A stretch of DNA of 64,000 bases from Desulfobacter sp. (GTDB lineage Bacteria > Desulfobacterota > Desulfobacteria > Desulfobacterales > Desulfobacteraceae), in assembly GCA_028768545.1 (NCBI GenBank), contig CP054838.1:2597501-2661500 (forward strand), written 5' to 3'. Positions within the stretch are counted from its first letter, which is position 1. Each line of letters opens with the position of its first letter. Below are positions 1-8,033 of this stretch, in pieces. The notes under the pieces are model-generated. The model saw only the letters and a list, made by a program, of their open reading frames with translations. It was not told the DNA's origin and searched no databases. Made by a program: the position numbers and the translations under genes.

Positions 1-173
1 TAGGCCGGGGAGGCCAAAAAAATCTTTACCCGGCCGGGACTGGCAAATCATTGCTTTGTCTGGCGGTTGTCTGCCGGCCAGGGATCTGATATTAGATTTG
101 GGGCAATTGTTTTGATTGGACCGCCCTCGGCGGCGTATTATTATTCTTGTTGTTTTTTTGAAAAAGGATCTTT
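1..173. other. Left edge, no recognised gene
   Basis: No protein family could be recognised in this stretch. It is the leader of the PAS-LuxR gene that follows. An AGGA at 165-168 lies 5 bases before a TTG (174) and 11 bases before an ATG (180), so either codon could start that gene. Confidence 0.4.
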
Positions 174-1169
174 TTGTCTATGAAGACCATTCTTTCCATC
201 AGCTGTTCCGGCTCATTTAAAACCGATCTTCAAAAGGTCTTACCTCGTGAATACCATATCAAATCCCAAAATTTTTCTCTTAAGACCTCTTTTGTCAGAA
301 AGATAAAACCACAATTGGTGGATGGGGATACCCTTCCTAACCCTGCGGCCATGGCTGGTCTTTGTCAAAAAATAAATAAAAGCGCAGGCGTTCCCCTTGT
401 GTTTTGCGGCAATTTATCAACCGGGCCCTGTTTTGACAAGGTGTTGATTCCAGGACGCATAGGCTTTGTACCCCGACCCTTTTCAAAGGTTTTGCTTCAG
501 CAGCAGATCCAAACGATGCCGGCCTTTCAACAGGCCGCTTTGACAATAGAATCAAAGCAACAGGAGTATGCGCTTTTGAAAATTTCTCTCTCCTCTTTGA
601 TCAACAACCTGACTTTTGATTTTTGGGCCATGGATTCAAATTTTTGTTATGTATTTCAAAACCAGCATAGCATCCGCAAATGGGGAAATGTCCGGGGTAA
701 AACAATCGACGACCTTGATATTCCGGAAAAATTGAAGCGTATCTGGAAAAATCAGACCCTTAGAACCCGGAAAGGGGAGATTGTCCGGTCGGAGTACATG
801 ACGAAAGAGGGGAACCAAAAGGTTTTTTTTGAAAGCACTATCTCCCCGGTGATGATTGAAGGAAAGAATATGGGGATCATTGGCATTACCCGGGATATTT
901 CCGGATTTAAAAAGGCCCAGGAAAATTTAATTTCCCAGGAAATCGAAATCCAGGAGATCAATACCGCGTTAAGGGTGTTGCTCAAAAAAAGGGAGGCTGA
1001 TAAGCACGAGGCAGAACTTAAAATTTTAACCAGCCTGCAGACCCTTGTTTTTCCATTTCTTGAGTCCATGGACAAGGATGCTTCAAATGTTCAATAGACC
1101 ACGCTTCAAGAGATTATAGCAGAGCAAACAATTACTTGAACAAGGATTTATACAACTTATATTTTCCCC

Positions 1170-1481
1170 ATGAGATATTCATCAGATTTACGCAAACGCG
1201 TTATAGATTTTGTAGAAAATGGAGGAAGCAAGACGGAAGCTGCCAGTCAGTTTAATGTATCCCGTGGAAGTGTTCACAACTGGACGTCTGCCGAAGATGG
1301 TTTGTCATACAAGAAACCCGGTCCAAAAGGACCACGAAGTTTGGATCTGGAAGCTTTGCGCCTCCATGTGGAGACAAATGATGACATGACACAATCGGAA
1401 AGGGCGCAGCATTTCGGAGTATCCCGTGCCTGTATCTGGTATAATATGAAACAACTCGGAATCACTCGAAAAAAAAGATGA
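1170..1481 (+). CDS. IS630 transposase, N-terminal HTH part (orfA)
   Basis: A 103-residue DNA-binding half of an IS630 transposase. It starts MRYSSDLRKRVIDFVENGGS, with a first HTH (KTEAASQFNVSRGSVHNW) and a second (ERAQHFGVSRACIWYNMKQLG). It ends in a run of eight A (1469-1476) followed by ATGA, so the stop overlaps the ATG of the catalytic frame. The second frame is -1 relative to the first. The A8 run is therefore a plausible -1 slippage site giving a fused transposase of about 275 residues, as known for several IS630 members. Translational coupling at the ATGA is the alternative. Confidence 0.85.
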   Translation: MRYSSDLRKRVIDFVENGGSKTEAASQFNVSRGSVHNWTSAEDGLSYKKPGPKGPRSLDLEALRLHVETNDDMTQSERAQHFGVSRACIWYNMKQLGITRKKR

Positions 1482-2002
1482 CGGGATACAGGGAGCGAAG
1501 CGACAGCAAAAGAAAGGCATATCTTCGTCTTCGTGAACGTTATGTACGTCGTTGCAAAACGTTTGTTTATGTTGATGAAAGCGGCTTTTCGCCTTATACA
1601 ACCCGTCGCTATGGATATGCTCTCAAAGGGCAGCGTGTTCATGGTTTGATTGCAGGAACAAAGCACCCTCGAACGTCTTTGATTGCTGCCCGCATCGAAT
1701 ATAGTTTTGAAGAACCATTTTTGTTTCAGGGAACATGCAATGCGGATATCTTTAATGCTTGGATCGAACACCAGTTGAGTCCACATCTGAACGATAATCA
1801 TGTCGTTGTGATGGATAACGCATCCTTCCACAAGGGCGAAGAAACCAAATATTTGATAGAAAGAACTGGTGCAGCTCTTTTGTTTTTGCCCCCGTATTCA
1901 CCGGATCTCAATCCGATTGAACACGATTTTGCGGCCCTAAAAACCATCCGTGAATACAATGAAAACGAAACGATTGATGAAATTATCAGGATGTATAAAT
2001 AA
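1478..2002 (+). CDS. IS630 transposase, DDE catalytic part (orfB)
   Basis: A 174-residue catalytic half of the IS630 transposase. The three acidic residues are visible: D in VYVDESGFSP, D in VVVMDNASFHKG and E in PPYSPDLNPIEHDFAALK, the classic DDE order and spacing. No internal stop is seen, so together with orfA the element may still be active. Confidence 0.88.
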   Translation: MTGYRERSDSKRKAYLRLRERYVRRCKTFVYVDESGFSPYTTRRYGYALKGQRVHGLIAGTKHPRTSLIAARIEYSFEEPFLFQGTCNADIFNAWIEHQLSPHLNDNHVVVMDNASFHKGEETKYLIERTGAALLFLPPYSPDLNPIEHDFAALKTIREYNENETIDEIIRMYK

Positions 2003-2271
2003 TTATCGGCATTGCTATAGAAAAAACCTGGAGGCGGTCTGTTCTTCATTTTCACGGAATTTAAAATCCATGCACCTGACCGGTACGGAAATACAGGTTG
2101 CAAATTTTATCTGCCACGGCAAGACAACCAAAGAGATTGCCACCCTTATGGGGGTTGCTGAAACCACCATAAACACCCACAGAAGTCATATCAGAAACAA
2201 AATTGGCATCAGAAATGAAAAAGTCAGCTTGAAATCATTTTTGTTTTCCTTATCCTGATCTGCACCCTGGA

Positions 2272-2296
2272 AAATAAGGATATTTTCTCCTTATTT
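2272..2296 (+). terminator. Hairpin after the PAS-LuxR gene
   Basis: A perfect 9-bp stem, AAATAAGGA / TCCTTATTT, with a 7-base loop, 14 bases after the LuxR stop codon. It is followed by a pyrimidine-rich stretch rather than a clean T run, so terminator function is only likely. Confidence 0.45.
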
Positions 2297-2372
2297 TCTC
2301 CCTATTCTTTCCCCATTTTTTAGATGGAAAAATTGTGATTTAATCCTTTGCTGAAGTCTGGTTTGAACAGGA

Positions 2373-2396
2373 CAATCCAAAACCGCACCTGAATTG
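2373..2396 (+). repeat. Left arm of inverted repeat flanking the Sec-rhodanese
   Basis: CAATCCAAAACCGCACCTGA at the start of this arm matches, in inverse orientation, 3213-3235 just after the gene, with about one substitution and one indel over 24 bases. It lies 38 bases before the start codon. Confidence 0.6.
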
Positions 2397-2433
2397 CCTT
2401 CTCACCAGTCACCAACCTAAAGGGAGTTTTTAA

Positions 2434-3207
2434 ATGAATAAAAAATTTTGTATTCTCATTTTTTCACTGCTGTTTTTAATTTTATTGGCAGGCCAGGGGG
2501 CTGCAGCCAAAATCCCTGCGCCGGAAAAGGGGGATAACTTCAAGGCCGTCACCCTGAAAGAGGCTGAAGCACTTCTCAAAGACGGGGCTCAGATGGTTGC
2601 CTGCCATAGCCATACAACAGATTTTATGAAGGGCCATCCCAAAGGCACCATTCACATCACCTGTCTGGTCCCGAAAGATCACAAAACAACAGATATGCCC
2701 CTGGACAAGGTTGATTTTGACATAGCCCAGCTTCCGGATGACAAATCAACCCCCATCATTACCTATTGCGCCTTGAGCAATTGATGGAAATCATATCACG
2801 CCGCCAGGTTGGCGGTTACCCATGGTTACACAAATGTATACTGGATGCGGGACGGAATAAAAGGATGGAAAAAGGCGGGGTACCCGGTGGTGGGAAATGC
2901 CCGGCGCCTTGATGATCTCATTGCCCTGAACAGAACAGATTTTAAATCTTTGTGCATTGGTGAACAAGATGCCAGACAACTTAAAAACTGCTGTTTCGTT
3001 GATTTCAGGGACAAGTCAGCCTATGAAAAAAATCATGTTTCAGGCGCCAATCACGTTGAGTATGCCGCCATGTTTTCAAAACCCATGATGGAAGAGCTTA
3101 ACAAAAGCAATACTCTGGTTATTATCCATGAAGACAAGGTTCTTGCCGGGGTCATTGCGGCCACCCTCAAACTCATGGATTATCCCGATGTCTATATTTT
3201 AAGGTAA
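2434..3207 (+). CDS. Secreted two-domain rhodanese, probable selenoprotein (TGA = Sec117)
   Basis: A 257-residue exported sulfurtransferase-like protein if TGA 2782-2784 is read as selenocysteine. It has a signal peptide (MNKKFCILIFSLLFLILLAG). The first rhodanese domain continues unbroken across the TGA: ITYCALSN-U-WKSYHAARLA, then GYTNVYWMRDGIKGWKKAGY. The Sec sits five residues after the Cys at 112. In the rhodanese at 10098-11198 the same position holds the second Cys of CGGVKC, so Sec replaces a conserved Cys. A second domain (from about residue 150) lacks an active-site Cys (VIIHEDKV). A hairpin with an AGGTT loop lies 16-31 bases after the TGA. The start ATG has AAGGGAG upstream. The alternative is a nonsense mutation of TGT/TGC in a pseudogene. 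Confidence 0.8.
2800..2816 (+). promoter_or_regulatory. Candidate bacterial SECIS hairpin
   Basis: Stem CCGCC/GGCGG (2801-2805 with 2811-2815), extended by a G-T pair, with apical loop AGGTT. The loop begins 21 bases after the TGA at 2782-2784. Bacterial SECIS elements sit just downstream of the UGA, and the E. coli fdhF loop is AGGUCU on a short stem, so position and loop agree. This is inferred by eye, without a folding calculation. Confidence 0.65.
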
Positions 3208-3212
3208 CCTTT

Positions 3213-3235
3213 CAATCAGGTGCGGTTTAGGATTG
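3213..3235 (-). repeat. Right arm of inverted repeat flanking the Sec-rhodanese
   Basis: CAATCAGGTGCGGTTTAGGATTG, five bases after the stop codon, is the near-perfect inverse of 2373-2396. The pair encloses exactly this one gene. It could be the ends of a former mobile cassette, or arms of a long-range RNA pairing. Confidence 0.55.
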
Positions 3236-3254
3236 CTATTCCAGGGTATTTTCT

Positions 3255-3602
3255 TTAACGACCTTTTCTTGTCCATTGTTTTAAAATTTCAAGTGTTTTG
3301 GAGATAAAGGCACACCTGCACTCATCAGAACAGGGGTTGAGAATATTATTGTTCAGGCACCGGCCCGGGCATTTCCGGTCGGATGCGGGGTTCCGGTCCG
3401 GATGAAACGGGCCGTCATAAAGATCCAGCAAAAGATCGGCCTCAATGGACAAGGTGGTGCCGCAGGAATGGTTGAACAAAAACAGCCCCTGTTTAAGATT
3501 TTCAAAAAAAAACTGGTAGCCCGATACCTCGATGGCTGGATCGGAGAGGAACGCCTCTCTGGTTTTCCATTGGTGCCCGCATGTCCGGCAGATTTTAAAC
3601 AT
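3255..3602 (-). CDS. Small Cys-rich protein, possibly zinc-binding
   Basis: A 115-residue protein starting MFKICRTCGHQWKTREAFL; a longer start at 3653 adds 17 residues. Cysteines come in pairs typical of metal binding: CRTC near the N-terminus, a lone C in NHSCGTTL, and a C-terminal group CPGRC...CSDECRC. No known enzyme family was recognised. It converges with the Sec-rhodanese. A structural zinc or Fe-S site is an inference from Cys spacing only. Confidence 0.6.
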   Translation of the reverse strand: MFKICRTCGHQWKTREAFLSDPAIEVSGYQFFFENLKQGLFLFNHSCGTTLSIEADLLLDLYDGPFHPDRNPASDRKCPGRCLNNNILNPCSDECRCAFISKTLEILKQWTRKGR

Positions 3603-3789
3603 TTTATTCTTATGCCAAACAGACCCATAACCATGCAAGTAAAAATATAACAAAACCCCAACTTTTGAGTACCTCCGGGAACCGGTTTTAGACTATTTTT
3701 TTTTAAATTTTTCCATTGACCTTTAGCTCCTCAGAACGTAAATCATAAAAAAATTTGCCTGTGCAGTTGAATCTGAAAAGGAGTTTTCC

Positions 3790-5571
3790 ATGTCCCAGCA
3801 CACCATTTCCTTTAAAATCGTTTATTGCGATACCCAAAGTGCCGCCGCAGCTGTTCGGGGGTTAAGACACCTAAAAAACGGCTATGCCTATGAAATCAAA
3901 ACCTACTTTGAAAAGCAGTACAACATCCATGAGATCGATGAACGCCTTCTTGACTGCTACAATTATGAACTATCCAGAAGAAAAAACATCATAGATGGGG
4001 CCATGGATACCGATGCTTACGAAACCTTTGAATCCTTTAAGGATTTGCTAACCGAAACCGGGGCACTGACCCTGGAGCTGGTCTTCTGTCACGACGAGAC
4101 CGGAGAAGAGATTGAGTATAAATTTGACAACCATGATGTGAACGGGCCGGCACTTCCGCAGGAAAAGCCCACACAGGTGATTTATACTGACTTGGATGAA
4201 ATCACCCTGCAAAAAACGGTATACAGGGCCATATATACCATGGATATAAAAACCATTAACGCCATTTACAACTCGGGCATAGATATCAATCATAGATTTG
4301 AAAACGGGGAAACCGCCCTGATGAAAGCGGCCTCCTACAAGAGGAAAACCGATAAATCTCTGGCATTGATCCAAACCCTTCTGGAATACGGGGCCGATGT
4401 CAATGCCCGGTCCGACTACCATGATTTGGCCCTGTTCAACGCCTTTGAGGTCTGCAATCTGCCGGTGATCAAGCTGCTGGTGGATTCGGGAACAAACCTG
4501 GAGACTGAATGGGTCGGTGCGGCCGAGAATATCCTGGACCTCTTTGCTAATTCCATGGAGGGAGAAGGGTTGATTGAAAAGGAAAGTCAATACCTGGAGA
4601 TCCTGGAATATTTGAAAGGCCAGGGGCAGAGTGTTGCCTCCTATTTTGACCCGCCCCTGTCCCTAAAATATGACGGTGCTGGATATAACAGTCTGCTCAG
4701 ATCCATTGCTGCATACGATCTCATGGACCTTCTCAATTTCCTTGTGAACGAGGGGATCCCCTTGGAAAAGCTGGCCTATATCCTTTACCGGTCCCAAAAC
4801 TGCCGTGCCGCGGATTTTATTCGAAAAAAAGGCCGTGGCATCATTGATTCACAAATCAATTCCATTGACCGGAAAATTGCCCGGGAAAAGGAGGTGGATG
4901 ATATGGTCCAGGCCGCTAAAAAAGCATTGGCCAAAGAGAGATACCAAAAGGTCATTGATCTGCTTGTTCCCCTGGAAAAAAGCAAAGAACTCTGGGAATA
5001 CCACACCACCCTCATTGACAGAGCCCGGGAAAAAATAGAAGAGATCCACCGCAAAACCGTGCCTGAATCACAGGCGACCCATAGATTCAACCTTCGGTTC
5101 TGCCGGCCGGGCAAGGGGTGTTTCCTTTCGGCTACAGCCCACGTCGACCTGGTCTGGGCCATAAAAACGGGGTTTGATTTTCATGCAGCAGAGATCCGGG
5201 CCATTGACCATTCCGGTTGGGACATGGGCCTGGACGGCCTGGACCACCTTCAGGCCCTTGTTTACTGCCGGCCTCCCTTTGACAAGGGCATCCACAGCGG
5301 GTTTCATTTTTCCATTGACCGTTACGGTATTCTTTCCATTGGAAAAATCGAAACCGCCCTGTCCCAGGCCCTGTCCACCCCGGCCATCTATTTTAAAAAA
5401 ATGACGGTCTCCTGCCAAGGCATTGAAATCCGGTTCAAGGCGGCAGAGGCCTTTACCCCGAAAGAACTTCCGGCCTTTGAAAAGACAGATATCGGCAGGA
5501 AACTGGGAGAATATTTTAAAAAATCCACCGGCCAAGCGCCCCTGGTGAGCCTTCAGGCAATATCAGGCTGA
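3790..5571 (+). CDS. Ankyrin-repeat protein, 593 aa
   Basis: A large, probably cytoplasmic protein (no signal peptide). Residues 1-130 form an unrecognised domain. Residues about 150-245 hold ankyrin-type repeats (GETALMKAASYKRKTD...LIQTLLEYGADVNARSDYHD and VIKLLVDSGTNLE). Residues about 355-425 are a charged helix or coiled coil with KALAKERYQKVIDLLVPLEK. The last 160 residues are an unrecognised, probably beta-rich domain. The start ATG follows AAAAGGAG. It stands alone between convergent or unrelated genes. Protein-protein binding is the only role that can be suggested. Confidence 0.8.
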   Translation: MSQHTISFKIVYCDTQSAAAAVRGLRHLKNGYAYEIKTYFEKQYNIHEIDERLLDCYNYELSRRKNIIDGAMDTDAYETFESFKDLLTETGALTLELVFCHDETGEEIEYKFDNHDVNGPALPQEKPTQVIYTDLDEITLQKTVYRAIYTMDIKTINAIYNSGIDINHRFENGETALMKAASYKRKTDKSLALIQTLLEYGADVNARSDYHDLALFNAFEVCNLPVIKLLVDSGTNLETEWVGAAENILDLFANSMEGEGLIEKESQYLEILEYLKGQGQSVASYFDPPLSLKYDGAGYNSLLRSIAAYDLMDLLNFLVNEGIPLEKLAYILYRSQNCRAADFIRKKGRGIIDSQINSIDRKIAREKEVDDMVQAAKKALAKERYQKVIDLLVPLEKSKELWEYHTTLIDRAREKIEEIHRKTVPESQATHRFNLRFCRPGKGCFLSATAHVDLVWAIKTGFDFHAAEIRAIDHSGWDMGLDGLDHLQALVYCRPPFDKGIHSGFHFSIDRYGILSIGKIETALSQALSTPAIYFKKMTVSCQGIEIRFKAAEAFTPKELPAFEKTDIGRKLGEYFKKSTGQAPLVSLQAISG

Positions 5572-5718
5572 ATGAGCTTTTCCGAAATATGCGGGCTTAC
5601 CATCTAAGGTCTGCCGGTGGCGGGAGGACAGCCGTATTCCCTCCTTCTGGTTTACAAATAATGCAAAAAAAAGGGGAGTGATCCTGCTATTTGGTCAGGC
5701 CTTTGAAAACAATGAGTT

Positions 5719-7122
5719 TTATTCATCCCGGATGGAATCCAGCACCTGTTTTATGAATATCTCATGGTCCCAGGAATCATCATGGGTAACCCCCAGCCTC
5801 ACCACCACCACATCTTTTGAGGGAATGACTGCAACGATCTGTCCGTTGAATCCACTGCAATAGTAAAGATCTTGGGGCAGGGATGGGAATTTTCGATTTT
5901 CAGGATTGTCCCGGGTGCCTGCATTAAGCCAGAATTGGGCTCCGTATTGCCCCATGGGCGCCATGGGGGTTGGTCTGGTGGAATAATCCATCCATCCTTT
6001 GGGCAGGAGTCTTTCATTATCCCAGACCCCGTCATTCTTTAAAAATAAACCAAACCTTGCCCAGTCCCGGGCCGTTGCAAACATATAGCTGGATCCCACA
6101 AAAGCGTCCGAGGCATCCGGCTCTATTACAGCAGAAAATGCCTTGATTTTATCAAACAGGCGATTTTTTGAAAATCTGTGGAAGGATTCAAGACTTCCCC
6201 CCACGCTGTCTTTTACAATTTTTGCAATGATATTGGTTGTGCCCGAAGAATAATACCATTGGGTGTCAGGGGCTGATCCAAGATCTTTGCCTGCGGCATA
6301 GGCTGCCATGCTTTTGCTGGCATAAAGCATCTGGGTTGCATCCTTAAACGGTGCATAACTCTCTTGGAATTCAAGGCCCGAGGACATTCGCAGCATCATG
6401 TCCAGGGTGATTTTATTTCGCGGATCCGGGGCTTTCCAGGTGTCAACCAGGGCCGAAGAATTGATATCAAGACGCTTGTCCTTTACAAGTATGCCCACAA
6501 GGGCATTTGTAACACTCTTGGACATGGACCAGCCGAGCATTGGGGTATCTTTGTCAAATCCTGGAGCATATTTTTCAGCAATGATCCGGTTTTTCAGAAC
6601 CACGACAACCGCCTGGGTGTTTCTCCCGGTCCCGGGACCAGGCTCTGCAAAGGCCATTTCAACAGCCCTTTGCAATCTGATTTTATCCACAGATTCATCT
6701 AGGTTTTCAAGATCAACATCAGAACCCATGGGCTATGGTAAAAGAGGTCTTGAAAATTCAGGGGCCAAAATATTTTTTGCCTGGTCCAGAAGCTGATCTC
6801 TTGAGGTGTCAACGGCCAAAGTGCAGCCGCAGCCTTCACGATAGACCGCCGTCATGGGCTTCCAGAATCCAAGGGCCTTTGACGTGACGGTCCGGTTTTC
6901 ATAATCCACCCTGGGACTGACAAGCCGGAACAAAGGATGGGTGGGCAAAACCTCATTTTTAAACACAGTTGCTGGGTTTCTGTTTGCCAGGAAAACCTGG
7001 GAGCAGACATACTTGGCAGAATATCCGGTGCCAATGGGCAGGGCAGAATTTAAAAAATAGACAAGATATCCGAGAATACAGACAATCACAGCACAGATCA
7101 GCAATTTTAATGACTTTCCCAT
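5719..7122 (-). pseudogene. Beta-lactamase-class serine hydrolase with in-frame TAG
   Basis: A single gene for a membrane-anchored serine hydrolase (class C beta-lactamase/esterase-like). The N-terminal part (7122-6736) has a signal anchor and the region typical of this family (SALPIGTGYSAKYVCS, YREGCGCTLAVDT). It is followed in frame, after a TAG at 6733-6735, by the catalytic part: SxxK in GWSMSKSVTNALVGILV, YSSGTTNII, and GFNGQIVAVIPS near the C-terminus. The stop falls in LLP-stop-PMGSD, where relatives usually carry Trp, so TGG to TAG fits. The catalytic part could still be translated from the ATG at 6729, but it would lack export. Confidence 0.75.
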
Positions 7123-7323
7123 TTTACCTCCTCAAAACAATTGTGTGGTTTCAGATCTTCTGCCGGCAAGGTATCAGGTTCGATTATGACAGGCAACCAG
7201 GTGGTGATTATTTTGGGTCTATTCTGAAAACAAATTGTATTTTTTACAGAATGAAACTCTTGTTTTAATATGGTTGTATATTCAATCTTTTGGGGGGGGT
7301 GGGCTGGCAAGGGCCTACGGCTT

Positions 7324-7361
7324 AAAAAAAAATCCCCGGGCAGTGCGGTCTGCCCGGGGAT
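7324..7361 (-). terminator. Rho-independent terminator of the octaheme operon
   Basis: A perfect stem TCCCCGGGCAG/CTGCCCGGGGA with a 6-base loop, followed on the minus strand by nine T. It lies 26 bases after the cytochrome b stop and ends the operon that starts at 11198. Confidence 0.92.
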
Positions 7362-7386
7362 AGGGAATGGGTGGGATAAAATGGGA

Positions 7387-8031
7387 TCAGGTCTTTTTGG
7401 TGGCCTTGTTTTCCCATTCCTGGATCTTGGTGGTGTCGTAGACCTCTTCCCAGCCGGTGATCATTCCTGCAATGTGGCTGAACAGGGAGTGCCCCGTGGT
7501 GGTCATGTACAAATGGATGATCAGAAAATTCACCAGTAAAAAAGCCACAAGGGTATGGGCAACGGCCAGAATGGAGAGATCTAGGCTGGCCGGGATCTGG
7601 TTGTACAGGTAGTATAACAGGCCTGTTGCCATCTGCACGGGCAGGAGCATGGCTGAAATCCCCAGATAGGCAATCCGCTGCAGCGGGTTGTGTTTGGCCC
7701 CTTTTGACTTTTGCACGGGATGGCTTTGGCCCTTGAAAATCCCGAATGCATAATACAGCACCACGTTAAAGAGTTTTTTGGTGGTGGGGATATACTGCTT
7801 CCATTCCCCTGTGGTCAGAAGCCAGAATACAAAAAAGGCAAACATGACCAGCCAGGAAAGGCCCACAAAGTTATGAACGGTGACCGCAGTTTTAAAACCC
7901 ATCAGGGTATAGGTGCCGTGAACTTCAAAGCCTGTGATCAAAAGGACGAAAATCATGAGGGCTTGGAACCAGTGCCACAGTCTTTCAAACCGGGTGTAAA
8001 GATATACTTTTGTCAGGTTGGGTCGGGTCAT
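7387..8031 (-). CDS. Membrane cytochrome b (b561-type) of the octaheme module
   Basis: A 214-residue membrane protein with about four to five hydrophobic helices. Candidate heme-ligating His residues lie in helices: RFERLWHWFQALMIF, AVTVHNFVGLSW, AVAHTLVAFLLV and NFLIIHLYMTTTGHSL, the pattern of formate dehydrogenase/thiosulfate reductase-type cytochrome b. It starts two bases after the octaheme gene and is the last gene of the operon. It probably links the quinone pool to the octaheme cytochrome in the periplasm. Confidence 0.88.
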   Translation of the reverse strand: MTRPNLTKVYLYTRFERLWHWFQALMIFVLLITGFEVHGTYTLMGFKTAVTVHNFVGLSWLVMFAFFVFWLLTTGEWKQYIPTTKKLFNVVLYYAFGIFKGQSHPVQKSKGAKHNPLQRIAYLGISAMLLPVQMATGLLYYLYNQIPASLDLSILAVAHTLVAFLLVNFLIIHLYMTTTGHSLFSHIAGMITGWEEVYDTTKIQEWENKATKKT

Positions 8032-8033
8032 TT

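Larger units (their letters stand above)
1117..2017 (+). mobile_element. IS630-family insertion sequence, 901 bp
   Basis: The element is bounded by imperfect inverted repeats. The left end reads TAGCAGAGCAAACAATTACTT, and the reverse complement of the right end begins TAGCAATGCCGATAATTA. It is flanked by a TA duplication (1115-1116 and 2018-2019), the IS630/Tc1 target-site signature. It carries two overlapping transposase frames. Removing the element restores the host PAS-LuxR reading frame, which confirms the ends. Confidence 0.9.
174..2258 (+). pseudogene. PAS-LuxR transcriptional regulator split by IS630
   Basis: A regulator gene in two pieces. The 5' part (174-1097) encodes a degenerate receiver-like N-terminus, a PAS domain around residues 135-250 ending in GIIGITRDISGFKKAQE, and a helix with LLKKREADKHE. 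The 3' part (about 2020-2258) encodes a LuxR-type HTH with LTGTEIQVANFICHGKTTKE and a typical end (INTHRSHIRNKIGI). Removing the IS at 1117-2017 plus one TA copy joins both parts in the same frame across ...LQEI|RKNLEAV. An amber TAG at 1095-1097, six codons before the insertion point, also interrupts the frame; CAG to TAG would explain it. The gene is therefore broken twice. PAS-LuxR proteins of this layout are common in Desulfobacterales; its target is unknown. Confidence 0.85.
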
